Shown here piece after piece: positions 40,565 to 49,563 of a stretch of 64,000 bases of DNA. Source of the stretch: Chitinophaga sp. Lineage in GTDB: Bacteria > Bacteroidota > Bacteroidia > Chitinophagales > Chitinophagaceae. Under the pieces are notes generated by a model. The model was not told where the DNA came from. It saw only the letters and a list, made by a program, of their open reading frames with translations, and searched no databases. Numbering within the stretch: the first letter of the stretch is position 1; each line of letters begins with the position of its first letter. The stretch covers positions 248,001-312,000 of the forward strand of contig NZ_JAFAIX010000009.1 in NCBI RefSeq assembly GCF_019236475.1. The letters are read 5' to 3'. Both the position numbers and the translations under genes were made by a program.

Positions 40565-41806
40565 ATGAAAAGAGTTGTAGTTACCGGAATGGGTGCTGTT
40601 ACGCCGCTCGGAAATGATGTAAACACTTTCTGGAATCAGTTGGTAGCTGGCGCCAGCGGCGCTGCCACGATCACCCGCTTCGATCCCTCTAAATTCAGAA
40701 CTCGCTTCGCCTGTGAACTGAAAAACTATGATCCTACACTGGCCCTCGATAAAGCTGAACTGCGTAAAACAGATCCTTTTACGCAATACGCCCTCTCCGC
40801 TACTGCAGAAGCGGTCGCCGATGCAGGGATCGATTTTGCTGCCATGAATCCTTTTGATACGGGTGTCATCTGGGGTAGTGGCCAAGGAGGAATGCAAACT
40901 TTCGAGGAACAAGTAACGGAATATGTGAACGGTGGTAATATTCCCCGATTCAGCCCCTACTTTGTTCCCCGCCTGATCGCGAATATGGCTTCGGGAATGA
41001 TTTCTATGAAGTATGGTTTGATGGGTATTAACTATACGACTGTTTCTGCTTGCGCCACTTCGAACACGGCTATCATGGATGCGCTTAATTATATCCGCCT
41101 TGGTAAGGCAAAGGTGATTATCACTGGCGGCTCTGAAGCGCCTATCACGCCTGCTTCTGTGGGTGGCTTCTGTGCAATGAAGGCGATGTCTACCAGGAAT
41201 GAGGATCCCGCAACTGCGGCCCGCCCTTTCGATACGGAAAGAGATGGTTTCGTGATGGGGGAAGGCGCCGGTGCGCTCATCTTGGAAGAATATGAACACG
41301 CAAAAGCGCGCGGTGCTAAAATATATGCGGAGGTGGCTGGCGCGGCTATGACGGCGGATGCTTACCATATGACGGCTACCCATCCAGAAGGCCTCGGCGC
41401 TTTCCAAGCAATGAAATTCGCCCTGGAAGATGCAGGCCTAAACACGACGGATGTGGATTACCTCAATGCGCATGCAACGAGTACTCCTGTTGGTGACTTG
41501 AGTGAAATTAAAGCAATTACACGCCTTTTTGGCGATGATCCGAGCCATTTGTATATAAGTGCCACCAAATCAATGACGGGCCATTTATTGGGCGCTGCAG
41601 GGGCAATAGAAGCGATTGCAGCTATATTGAGTATCGATAAGAAATTGATTCCGCCAACGATCAATACTACGAACCTAGACCCGGAAATCCCCGCCAATCT
41701 CCAGATTGTCCTAGGCAATGCACTGGAGAAAGACGTGAAAGTGGCCATCAGCAATACGTTTGGCTTCGGCGGACACAATGGGATTGTTGTCTTCCGAAAA
41801 ATATAA
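40565..41806 (+). CDS. fabF: 3-oxoacyl-[acyl-carrier-protein] synthase II (KAS II)
   Basis: The 413-residue enzyme is full length for FabF, with the Cys-His-His triad at Cys163 (TVSACATSN), His303 (NAHATSTPVGD) and His340 (KSMTGHLLGAAG). It condenses malonyl-ACP with acyl-ACP in fatty acid elongation. It is cotranscribed with a TetR regulator rather than with acpP or other fab genes, so it may be a secondary copy used for a special lipid or a regulated response. That role is inference. Its codon use, rich in third-position G and C, is like that of the surrounding housekeeping genes. Confidence 0.93.
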   Translation: MKRVVVTGMGAVTPLGNDVNTFWNQLVAGASGAATITRFDPSKFRTRFACELKNYDPTLALDKAELRKTDPFTQYALSATAEAVADAGIDFAAMNPFDTGVIWGSGQGGMQTFEEQVTEYVNGGNIPRFSPYFVPRLIANMASGMISMKYGLMGINYTTVSACATSNTAIMDALNYIRLGKAKVIITGGSEAPITPASVGGFCAMKAMSTRNEDPATAARPFDTERDGFVMGEGAGALILEEYEHAKARGAKIYAEVAGAAMTADAYHMTATHPEGLGAFQAMKFALEDAGLNTTDVDYLNAHATSTPVGDLSEIKAITRLFGDDPSHLYISATKSMTGHLLGAAGAIEAIAAILSIDKKLIPPTINTTNLDPEIPANLQIVLGNALEKDVKVAISNTFGFGGHNGIVVFRKI

Positions 41807-41846
41807 CTTTATTGTCCACTTCCGGACATACCTTGCCCCTTAGTGA

Positions 41847-41893
41847 ACACTTATCTGTTAGTACTTTTGCATAAGTTGCTGATAGATAAGTGT
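41847..41893. promoter_or_regulatory. Inverted repeat upstream of the MacB-type permease gene
   Basis: Perfect 10-base arms ACACTTATCT and AGATAAGTGT are separated by 27 bases, 49 bases before the start codon. It may be an operator; no regulator is identified. Confidence 0.4.
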
Positions 41894-41941
41894 CCACGTT
41901 TCTGGTATTTTTGTTGGCGATACCCTCCAAACAATCCGCCT

Positions 41942-44308
41942 ATGTTGGTAAACTATTTGAAAGTCGCCTGGCGCCACCTCCGTCAAAATAAGGTCCTTTC
42001 TTTTATAAATATCTTCGGACTCGCCACAGGTATGGCTTTCGCCTTGCTGGTTTATATGTGGGTACATTATGAACGCAGTTTTGATACGTTCCATACCAAC
42101 AAGGATCGTATCGCAATGGTGATGAGAAACGTACAGTACAATGGGGTGAAATCTACCTTCGCGGCTACGCCATTGCCCCTATACCAGGAACTGAAAAATA
42201 GCTTTCCAGAGGTGCAATATGCTGTGCGTAATTCCTGGCCACAAGAACATAGCCTGCTCGTAAAGGATAACAAATTCCGTAAAAACGGCATGTTTGTAGA
42301 TCCCGATTTCCTCCATATGTTCTCATTTCCACTCCTGAGTGGCAATAGCGCAACTGCTCTTAAGGAGCAGAATAGTATCATCATTTCCGCCACTACAGCG
42401 AAATCGCTGTTTGGTTCCCTGGATGCTGTTGGCAAAACACTGCGACTGGATAATACCTATGACATGCTGATTACGGGCGTTATACAGGATGTGCCGGAAA
42501 ATTCCTCGGTAAATTTCGACTTCCTAGTAAACTTTGATTTCTACGCTGCTCAACAAAAATTTAATGAACGAGGAATGTCATGGGGAGACAACATTCTCTT
42601 GAATATTGTACAACTTCGTGAAGGTACGTCCATGGCAACTTTCACAGAGAAGGTGGAAAGAATCCTCGCGCAGAAATCTCCTGAAACCAAAGATCAGTTC
42701 TTCACCGTCCAACCACTTACCCGCTGGCATCTGTATAGCGATTATGTCAACTGGAAAAATGTCGGTGGACGTATTACCTACGTGCAATTATTCATGCTGG
42801 TAGGCATCTTCGTGCTGTTAGTGGCTTGTATGAATTTTATGAATCTGACTACTGCCAGATCTGAAAAACGTAGCAGGGAAGTAGGTGTGCGGAAATCCGC
42901 TGGCTCCACGCGCAAACAACTCTTTTTGCAATTCATGGTGGAATCATTGCTCACATCTGTACTGGCTTTCTTCATAGCTATTCTACTCCTAGTGCTGATT
43001 TATCCTTTCATCCGCGATCTTGGCTTTGAACATATTCACGGGAATGCTTTCAACCTCCGATTGCTGGCGGTGATGTTGCTGGTGTGCATCGCTACTGGTT
43101 TTATTTCGGGCATTTATCCGGCAGTGTATTTGTCGGCCTTCAAACCTATTGCGGTGTTGAAAGGCTCCTGGCGCCCGGCTGGCGGTGCTGCCTGGTTCCG
43201 TCGGATACTGGTGGTAACGCAATTTTCCATTTCCTGCATACTCATCATTTGCACGATTATTATCTTTCAACAGGTAAGATATGGCCAGCAGCGTAATCCA
43301 GGATATAATGCCATGAACCTGATCAACGTACAAGCTAGCGATGATCTGCGGAAGAATTATGATGCGTTGAAGAATGAATTAATGGAGACAAACGTCCTGG
43401 AATCGGTCGCGCGCTCTTCGCAACCCATGACTACCTTGTACAATAGCTGGAGCGATTTCAAGTGGGAGGGTAAGGACCCAACCGCAAACATCGCGCTAGA
43501 CGTGATCATGACGGATTTCGATTTCGAAAAAACTGTAGGATTACAATTTACAAAAGGTCATGCTTTCCGCAGGAACTACAGTACAGATTCTAGTGGTGTC
43601 ATCATCAATGAGGCGGCTGCAAAAATATTGGGCTTCCAAGACCCACTAGGAAAAACGATCGCAGAAGGAGACCGGCGGTGGACCATACTCGGCGTGGTAA
43701 AAGATGTCATCCTAACGGACCCCTTCAAACCCATATCTCCACTGGTTTTCCTATTCAATACAGACCATCCAAATGCAGTACTATTACGCTTGAAACCTAA
43801 TGTGAATACGGCTGTGGCACTGAATACGCTGCGGCCTATATTCGAAAAATATGACCCTTCGCTACCATTTGCTTATACCTTCACAGACCAAGAATTCGCA
43901 AAGAAATTCGATACGGAAAAACAAGCAGGTAAACTGGCAGTCATTTTCTCTGTATTGGCCATATTAATTTCCTGTCTGGGTTTATTTGGATTGGCCATGT
44001 ACATGGCGGAAAGAAGAACGAGAGAGATTGGTATCCGCAAAACCTTGGGCGCTTCTGTCGTAAACCTCTGGATACTGTTGTCAAAGGAATTTATCTGGAT
44101 GGTGCTACTGGCCTGTACTATCGCTTCTCCCATTGCATTGTGGATGATGAGCAACTGGTTGAAAAAATATGATTTTCATGTCAGTATAAGTCCTGCTGTG
44201 TTTATCGGCACTGGCGCGTTGGCTTTACTGATTGCTATCGCGACCGTCAGTACTCAATCTGTCAAGGCGGCCCTCACTAATCCGGTGAAGAATCTGAAGA
44301 CAGAATAG
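41942..44308 (+). CDS. MacB/FtsX-type ABC transporter permease (single large subunit)
   Basis: The ATG at 41942 (MLVNYLKVAWRHLRQNK) is the usual start of this Bacteroidota family; codons before it are not conserved. The 788-residue protein has two MacB-periplasmic-core domains (about 60-270 and 460-640), each followed by FtsX permease helices. The first FtsX block is at about 290-440 with RSREVGVRKSAG and the second at about 690-780 with RTREIGIRKTLG. These proteins transmit force to expel peptides, lipoproteins or antibiotics and need a separate MacB-type ATPase. No ATPase gene is nearby. Confidence 0.9.
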   Translation: MLVNYLKVAWRHLRQNKVLSFINIFGLATGMAFALLVYMWVHYERSFDTFHTNKDRIAMVMRNVQYNGVKSTFAATPLPLYQELKNSFPEVQYAVRNSWPQEHSLLVKDNKFRKNGMFVDPDFLHMFSFPLLSGNSATALKEQNSIIISATTAKSLFGSLDAVGKTLRLDNTYDMLITGVIQDVPENSSVNFDFLVNFDFYAAQQKFNERGMSWGDNILLNIVQLREGTSMATFTEKVERILAQKSPETKDQFFTVQPLTRWHLYSDYVNWKNVGGRITYVQLFMLVGIFVLLVACMNFMNLTTARSEKRSREVGVRKSAGSTRKQLFLQFMVESLLTSVLAFFIAILLLVLIYPFIRDLGFEHIHGNAFNLRLLAVMLLVCIATGFISGIYPAVYLSAFKPIAVLKGSWRPAGGAAWFRRILVVTQFSISCILIICTIIIFQQVRYGQQRNPGYNAMNLINVQASDDLRKNYDALKNELMETNVLESVARSSQPMTTLYNSWSDFKWEGKDPTANIALDVIMTDFDFEKTVGLQFTKGHAFRRNYSTDSSGVIINEAAAKILGFQDPLGKTIAEGDRRWTILGVVKDVILTDPFKPISPLVFLFNTDHPNAVLLRLKPNVNTAVALNTLRPIFEKYDPSLPFAYTFTDQEFAKKFDTEKQAGKLAVIFSVLAILISCLGLFGLAMYMAERRTREIGIRKTLGASVVNLWILLSKEFIWMVLLACTIASPIALWMMSNWLKKYDFHVSISPAVFIGTGALALLIAIATVSTQSVKAALTNPVKNLKTE

Positions 44309-44409
44309 CACGTGTCTCTATAAAAAATGAGGTTGTATTTAAAATTAAATGAAAGCTGAAATCTACCGCCTATCGTGCCTGCCCAGCTAAGCGGTACTTC
44401 ATCAAAAGC
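44309..44409. other. Intergenic stretch with a degenerate hairpin-1-like unit
   Basis: Between the permease stop codon and the 53-bp array are about 100 bases. They include a degenerate copy of the array unit (CGCCTATCGTGCCTGCCCAG) at 44366-44385. No gene is seen. Confidence 0.45.
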
Positions 44410-44661
44410 TTTCCTGCCTATCGTCTCTGCGCAGATAAACCCAAAGGGAATGAAAGCAAAACTTTCCTGCCTATCGTCTCTGCGCAGATAAACCCAATGG
44501 GAATGAAGGCAAAGCTTTCCTGCCTATCGCCTCTGGGCAGATAAACCCAAAGGGAATGAAAGCAAAGCTTTCCTGCCTATCGCCTCTGCGCAGATAAACC
44601 CAAAGGGAATGAAGGCAAAGCTTTCTTGCCTATCGCCCCTGCCCAGCGGGCTGGGGCGATA
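44410..44661. repeat. Tandem array of 53-bp units merging into hairpin 1
   Basis: Unit starts are at 44410, 44463, 44516, 44569 and 44622, exactly 53 bases apart. Each unit reads TTTCCTGCCTATCG...CTGCGCAGATAAACCC... with scattered changes. The fifth unit runs into the complete hairpin 1 (44631-44661). The units look like half-formed versions of that hairpin, so the array probably arose by slippage or unequal recombination. Confidence 0.85.
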
Positions 44662-44709
44662 AAAAAATAAGGAAAAGGGTTTGACGTCGCAGACGTCAAA
44701 CCCTTTTCC
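44631..44709. repeat. Composite two-hairpin element, copy 2
   Basis: Hairpin 1 (44631-44661) has the core TGCCCAGCGGGC inside a TATCGCCCC outer stem. Hairpin 2 (44671-44709) has the invariant core GACGTCGCAGACGTC inside a GGAAAAGGGTTT stem. It lies between the converging permease and dapD genes and would act as a two-way terminator. Confidence 0.8.
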
Positions 44710-44739
44710 TATCAAAATCCTTTTATACTTTCAGTAGAA

Positions 44740-45552
44740 TTATACAGCTACATTAAATTCACGCAGTGTATCATTCAAACTTGTTTTCAAGTCGGTAGAA
44801 GCTTTACGCTGACCAATGATCAATGCACAAGATACCTGGTATTCGCCAGCAGGGAATTTCTTGGTATAAGTACCAGGAATTACCACGCTACGAGCTGGTA
44901 CACGGCCTTTGTACTCAATTGGTTCAGGACCGCTAACATCAATGATTTTGGTAGACTGTGTCAGTACTACGTTTGCACCCAGTACAGCTTCTTTTTCCAC
45001 GATCACACCTTCTACAACGATACAACGAGAACCTACAAAGCAACCATCTTCGATGATTACAGGACTAGCTTGCAGCGGCTCCAATACACCACCGATACCA
45101 ACACCACCACTCAGGTGAACGTTTTTACCGATCTGCGCGCAAGATCCTACAGTTGCCCAAGTATCCACCATAGTACCTTCGTCAACGAAAGCACCGATGT
45201 TTACGTAAGAAGGCATCAGGATACAACCTTTTGCAATATAGGCGCCGTAACGAGCAATAGCATGAGGAACAACTCTTACACCCAGGTCTTTATAGTTGGT
45301 CTTCAGCTTCATTTTATCGTAAAACTCGAAAGGAGGCAGCTCCATAGTTTCCATTGGCTGAATGGAGAAATACATCAGGATAGCCTGTTTCACCCATTCG
45401 TTCACTTTCCAGCCGTTGGATGTAGGCTCTGCAACTCTCAGATGTCCCTTGTCAACCGCTTCAATTACCGCTTTGACTGCATCTGAATATACGGTTTCCT
45501 GTAACAGACTGCGATCCGCCCAGGCTGCCAGTATTTGTTGTTGTAAATCCAT
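44740..45552 (-). CDS. dapD: 2,3,4,5-tetrahydropyridine-2,6-dicarboxylate N-succinyltransferase
   Basis: The 270-residue protein is the length of DapD. It has the N-terminal helical domain with RVAEP.NGWKVNEWVKQAIL, then left-handed beta-helix hexapeptide repeats (about 105-215) with VNIGAFVDEGTMVDTWATVG and GGVGIGGVLEPLQA, and a short C-terminal domain. It succinylates tetrahydrodipicolinate with succinyl-CoA in lysine and meso-diaminopimelate synthesis. It is monocistronic; the rest of the pathway is not in the window. Confidence 0.96.
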   Translation of the reverse strand: MDLQQQILAAWADRSLLQETVYSDAVKAVIEAVDKGHLRVAEPTSNGWKVNEWVKQAILMYFSIQPMETMELPPFEFYDKMKLKTNYKDLGVRVVPHAIARYGAYIAKGCILMPSYVNIGAFVDEGTMVDTWATVGSCAQIGKNVHLSGGVGIGGVLEPLQASPVIIEDGCFVGSRCIVVEGVIVEKEAVLGANVVLTQSTKIIDVSGPEPIEYKGRVPARSVVIPGTYTKKFPAGEYQVSCALIIGQRKASTDLKTSLNDTLREFNVAV

Positions 45553-45660
45553 CGTCTTTTTAAATTTTTTGCAAACATAATGCGAATTTTCTTTTCATGC
45601 AATTGTGCCTCGCAATGCCGCAAAGAGACAAAGGCGACAAACATTTATTATTTTGCGCTC

Positions 45661-46794
45661 ATGAAAATCGGATTTGACGCTAAACGCGCCTTTCAAAACA
45701 ATACCGGACTGGGAAATTACAGCCGTAGCCTGATTGATTCCCTGGTCCTGGGCTATCCTGAAAACGACTATTACCTATTTGCTCCGAGAGAAACCACCAT
45801 GTATAAATGGCAAAATCATACTGATCTGCACCTTGTCACTCCTGAAAAGGCGATTCATCGCTGGTTTAAGTCGGCTTGGCGTAGCAGATTCGTGGTGGAT
45901 GAACTGGTAAACACAGGGATCGATATCTATCACGGCCTAAGTCATGAAATCCCTTTCGGTATTCATAATTCTGGTGTGAAATCCGTTGTTACCATGCACG
46001 ACCTGATTTTTGAAAGGTATCCCAGTCAGTATAATCCGATCGATGTCATAACTTACCGTCGGAAGGCGCGCTACGCCTGCGAATACGCGGATAGGGTAGT
46101 GGCGATCAGTGAACAGACCAAGCAGGATCTGATTACTTATTACAAGACGCCAGCAGATAAAATCGATGTAGTATACCAGAGTTGTGACCCTTCATTCGCT
46201 CAAATCCACTCCCAGGAAGATATTCAGGCCCTGCGTACCCGCTACCAGTTGCCAGCACAATATTTCCTGTATGTAGGTTCTTTGATCGAACGGAAAAATC
46301 TGCTGAATATAGTAACTGCCATGCATACACTCCGTGGATCGGATAAATTGCCCCTGGTAGTGCTGGGAAGCGGTTCCGCATATAAAAAGAAAGTACAATC
46401 CTGGCTGGCAGCCAATAATATGACGGATCAGGTAATTTTCCTGAATGAACGTGGGCGATTGGCCAATGCTGAATTACCTTTGCTGTATCAAGGAGCGGCT
46501 GCATTGGTATATCCATCGCTCTTTGAAGGTTTTGGGATTCCCATCCTAGAGGCTTTGTGGAGTGGTACACCGGTGATTACATCTACTGGATCTTGTTTTG
46601 GGGAGACAGCCGGTCCTGCGGCCTTCTACGTGGATCCCTTAGATACGGCTAGTATCGCGGGTGCCATGCGCCAGGTACTGCACCAACCAGCGTTGGTGGA
46701 GGAACTGCGTAAAAAAGGATGGCAGCATGCCCAGCGCTTTACTGCGGAGAAATGTGCAGCAGCCATGATGAACGTATATTATAAACTGAAATAA
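45661..46794 (+). CDS. Glycosyltransferase family 4 protein
   Basis: The ATG at 45661 (MKIGFDAKRAF) is the natural start; the in-frame extension to 45580 is not conserved in type. The 377-residue protein is a GT-B fold retaining glycosyltransferase: an N-terminal Rossmann domain with GLGNYSRSLID, then a GT4 C-terminal domain with FLYVGSLIERKN and the nucleotide-sugar motif EGFGIPILEALWSGTPV (E-x7-E). The donor and acceptor are unknown; cell-surface glycan assembly is likely. It is 9 bases ahead of the threonylcarbamoyl synthase gene. Confidence 0.9.
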   Translation: MKIGFDAKRAFQNNTGLGNYSRSLIDSLVLGYPENDYYLFAPRETTMYKWQNHTDLHLVTPEKAIHRWFKSAWRSRFVVDELVNTGIDIYHGLSHEIPFGIHNSGVKSVVTMHDLIFERYPSQYNPIDVITYRRKARYACEYADRVVAISEQTKQDLITYYKTPADKIDVVYQSCDPSFAQIHSQEDIQALRTRYQLPAQYFLYVGSLIERKNLLNIVTAMHTLRGSDKLPLVVLGSGSAYKKKVQSWLAANNMTDQVIFLNERGRLANAELPLLYQGAAALVYPSLFEGFGIPILEALWSGTPVITSTGSCFGETAGPAAFYVDPLDTASIAGAMRQVLHQPALVEELRKKGWQHAQRFTAEKCAAAMMNVYYKLK

Positions 46795-46803
46795 CCAGCC
46801 TGA

Positions 46804-47376
46804 ATGGAGATATTTGAAGAGGATATTAGTGCCGCATTGCCGATTTTGCGCGATGGCGGATTAATCCTATACCCTACAGACACTATTTGGGGCATCGGCT
46901 GCGATGCCACAGACGAAGCCGCCGTGAAAAAGGTATTCCAACTCAAACAAAGAGAGGAAAGTAAAAGTCTGGTCATACTCCTTGCCGATGTCAGAGATCT
47001 GCTGCATTATGTGGCCAATCCCCGCCCCGATATGGCGGAAATCATCGCTGGCTTCACCAAACCTACTACCGTGATTTATGAAGGCGCACTGGGCCTGGCT
47101 TCCAACGTGATAAATGCAGACGGAACCATTGCGATAAGGATTGTACAAGACCAGTTTTGCCGACATCTCATTAAAAGATTAAGAAAACCCCTGGTATCCA
47201 CTTCTGCTAATCTCAGCGGCGATCCTTCCCCAGCATCCTTTTCCCAGGTAAACGCGGAAATTGTCAATGGGGTAGATTATGTGGTAAAGTACCGCCAGCA
47301 GGAGGATGCAGCCCATACCGCCAGCCGGATTATCCGCATCCACAAAGATGGTAGTATAACCGTAATTCGCGACTAA
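46804..47376 (+). CDS. L-threonylcarbamoyladenylate synthase (TsaC/Sua5/YciO family)
   Basis: The 190-residue protein has the YrdC-like fold with the N-terminal GGLILYPTDTIWGIGCDA, the KxR-type K-Q-R-E-E-S-K-S-L segment, and PLVSTSANLSGDPSPASF at the position of the conserved S-x-N motif. It makes threonylcarbamoyl-AMP from Thr, bicarbonate and ATP for the t6A37 modification of ANN-decoding tRNAs. The length fits the short TsaC rather than Sua5 with its extra domain. It is close behind the glycosyltransferase gene. Confidence 0.9.
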   Translation: MEIFEEDISAALPILRDGGLILYPTDTIWGIGCDATDEAAVKKVFQLKQREESKSLVILLADVRDLLHYVANPRPDMAEIIAGFTKPTTVIYEGALGLASNVINADGTIAIRIVQDQFCRHLIKRLRKPLVSTSANLSGDPSPASFSQVNAEIVNGVDYVVKYRQQEDAAHTASRIIRIHKDGSITVIRD

Positions 47377-47445
47377 AGGCGTTATTTCTTACATTTGCGC
47401 CCTGGTTTTAGCGAAAGGCACTACATTTAACCGGATTATAACTAT

Positions 47446-48882
47446 ATGATTAGCAACAAGCCAATGGATATTCCCTGCTCGCTGCAGGAAAGGAAAATAC
47501 TGGAAAAGATAGCGCTGGCAGCTAAGGATCTGCACCTGCCTGCCTATCTCATAGGAGGCTTTGTGCGTGATAAAATCCTTGGAAGAAGAACAAAAGATAT
47601 GGATGTCGTGTGCGTGGGCGATGGTATTGCACTAGCACATAAAGTAGCTGAATCGCTGGGCGAAAAGGTGCCTGTCAGCTTCTTCAAAACATATGGCACC
47701 GCCCAAGTGAAATGGAATGAACTGGAAATCGAATTCGTGGGCGCCCGTAAGGAAAGCTATCGCCAGGAATCCCGTAACCCAGAAGTAACGGAAGGGACCC
47801 TCCAAGACGATCAGAATCGCCGCGATTTTACGATCAATGCCATGGCTATCAGTCTCCGCGAAGAAGATTACGGCTCCCTATTGGACCCCTTCAACGGCAT
47901 GGAAGACCTGGAAGCCAAAATTATCCGTACACCGCTGGAACCCTCGCAAACCTTCAGCGACGACCCACTGCGCATGATGCGGGCTATCCGCTTCGCCTCC
48001 CAGTTGCAGTTTACCATCGTTCAGGAAGCCTTTACTGCCATCCAAGAGAATGCGGAAAGAATCCGTATCATCTCCCAGGAAAGAATTACGGACGAATTCA
48101 ATAAAATAATGCTCTCCCCTAAACCTTCTGTAGGTTTGGATTTATTGTATAAATCTGGACTGATGAAGATTATCCTCCCGCAAATGGTAGACCTAGTGGG
48201 CGTGGAAATGCTGGAAGGGAAAGGACATAAAGATAATTTCTATCACACTTTACAAGTGGTAGATAATATCTCTCAAAATACCCGCGACCTCTGGTTGCGT
48301 TGGGCAGCACTGCTGCACGATATCGCAAAACCAGCTACCAAAAAGTTCGAACCGGGCCATGGATGGACTTTCCACGGCCACGATGCCCTCGGCGGTAAAA
48401 TGGTGACACGTATCTTCAGCAAGTTCAAATTGCCGATGGGAGATAAAATGCGCTTGGTGAAAAAATTGGTAGAACTACACCTGCGCCCTATTTCACTTAC
48501 AAAAGAGAATATCACGGACTCGGCTATTCGCAGATTACTCTTCGATGCCGGGGATGATATCGACGGACTGATGTTGCTCTGCGAAGCGGATATCACCTCC
48601 AAAAACAAAGTGAAAGTTAAACGCTACCTGGAAAATTTTGAACTGGTACGCGCCCGCATGAAGGAAGTAGAAGAATCAGATCGTATCCGTAATTGGCAAC
48701 CGCCCATCACCGGTGAAATGATTATGGAAATCTTCGGACTCTCTCCTGGCCGCGTGGTCGGCGACCTGAAAACCGCTATCAGAGAAGCTATCCTGGATGG
48801 AGAAATCCCCAACACTTACGAGGCAGCATATGCGTTTATGTTGGAAAAAGCAAAATCTTTCAACTTAACCCCTGTAAAATAA
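47446..48882 (+). CDS. CCA tRNA nucleotidyltransferase with HD domain
   Basis: The 478-residue enzyme has the class II nucleotidyltransferase head with GGFVRD at 37-42 and the catalytic pair D51-x-D53 (KDMDVVCVG). The RRDFTINAMAI motif and a helical tRNA-binding body follow. A C-terminal HD phosphohydrolase domain is marked by LRWAALLHDIAKP and HG-containing helices. It adds or repairs CCA at tRNA 3' ends; neither tRNA gene in this window encodes CCA. The neighbouring miaA and tsaC genes are also tRNA-modifying, so this is a tRNA maturation cluster. Confidence 0.94.
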   Translation: MISNKPMDIPCSLQERKILEKIALAAKDLHLPAYLIGGFVRDKILGRRTKDMDVVCVGDGIALAHKVAESLGEKVPVSFFKTYGTAQVKWNELEIEFVGARKESYRQESRNPEVTEGTLQDDQNRRDFTINAMAISLREEDYGSLLDPFNGMEDLEAKIIRTPLEPSQTFSDDPLRMMRAIRFASQLQFTIVQEAFTAIQENAERIRIISQERITDEFNKIMLSPKPSVGLDLLYKSGLMKIILPQMVDLVGVEMLEGKGHKDNFYHTLQVVDNISQNTRDLWLRWAALLHDIAKPATKKFEPGHGWTFHGHDALGGKMVTRIFSKFKLPMGDKMRLVKKLVELHLRPISLTKENITDSAIRRLLFDAGDDIDGLMLLCEADITSKNKVKVKRYLENFELVRARMKEVEESDRIRNWQPPITGEMIMEIFGLSPGRVVGDLKTAIREAILDGEIPNTYEAAYAFMLEKAKSFNLTPVK

Positions 48883-48986
48883 AATTGGTATTTTTACATT
48901 ACAGAGTTATAGCGTAACTGTTAGCGACACTGCGCGTCATTGAGCGTTAAACCTTTATATATTTATCTAACTTATAACTTATTGTC

Positions 48987-49562
48987 ATGCCGGTTTTGAA
49001 ATTCAGAGTTTACTGGGAAGAAGATGAAAGCGTTTACAGGGATATTGCTATAAAGCCTAATCAAACGTTTTTACAATTTCACCAGGCAATCCTGCAAGCA
49101 TTCGAATTCGACTCCAAACATAAGGCGACTTTTTTCCGCAGTAATGACAACTGGCAACGCGGAAGGGAAATAATCCTGGAAATGGATAAAACCCCCCGTA
49201 AGGCAGAACCATTGCTTATGTCTGAAACCCCGATCGGCGCTGCTGTGAAGGACCCTAACCAGAAATTTATCTACCTCTATGATTTTGCCAAAAACTGGAG
49301 CTTTTTGGTGGAATTAATCGGTGTTTCCAAAGAGGAGAATATTAAAGTTACCTATCCTTTATGCGTACGCAAAGAAGGCCTGGCCCCTAGCCAATATGGT
49401 ACTAAAGGCCTCGTAGGTGATAAACTCGTGGAAATGGAAGAAAAATATGACCTCAATAAAGAGGGCATGGACGAAGAAGGATTTGGTGAGGAAGGAGAGG
49501 AAGACTCCACAGAAAATGATCAGGCAGAAGAGATGGGTGCTGAGGATGATTTGATGTTCTGA
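48987..49562 (+). CDS. pRiA4b ORF-3-like (IS1096 TnpR-like) domain protein
   Basis: The 191-residue protein opens with VLKFRVYWEEDESVYRDIAI and FLQFHQAILQAFEFDS, the pattern of the plasmid pRiA4b ORF-3-like fold. The family is named from mobile elements but is common as a chromosomal gene. The C-terminal 50 residues are strongly acidic (EEGFGEEGEEDSTEND). The stop codon at 49560-49562 directly abuts the miaA start at 49564, so the two are cotranscribed. Its molecular role is unknown. Confidence 0.82.
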   Translation: MPVLKFRVYWEEDESVYRDIAIKPNQTFLQFHQAILQAFEFDSKHKATFFRSNDNWQRGREIILEMDKTPRKAEPLLMSETPIGAAVKDPNQKFIYLYDFAKNWSFLVELIGVSKEENIKVTYPLCVRKEGLAPSQYGTKGLVGDKLVEMEEKYDLNKEGMDEEGFGEEGEEDSTENDQAEEMGAEDDLMF

Positions 49563-49563
49563 T

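Noticed and set aside
40544..41407. 287-codon open frame antisense to fabF
   Set aside because: It is a shadow of the fabF coding strand; the amino-acid pattern (many Arg, His, Ser, Ile) has no domain and fabF is certain.
44410..44661. Possible CRISPR array
   Set aside because: Repeats are contiguous 53-bp units without unique spacers, and no cas genes are present.
48987..49562. Transposon-related gene suggested by the family name (IS1096 TnpR-like)
   Set aside because: No inverted repeats or transposase nearby; the family is common as a plain chromosomal gene and here is fused tightly to miaA transcription.
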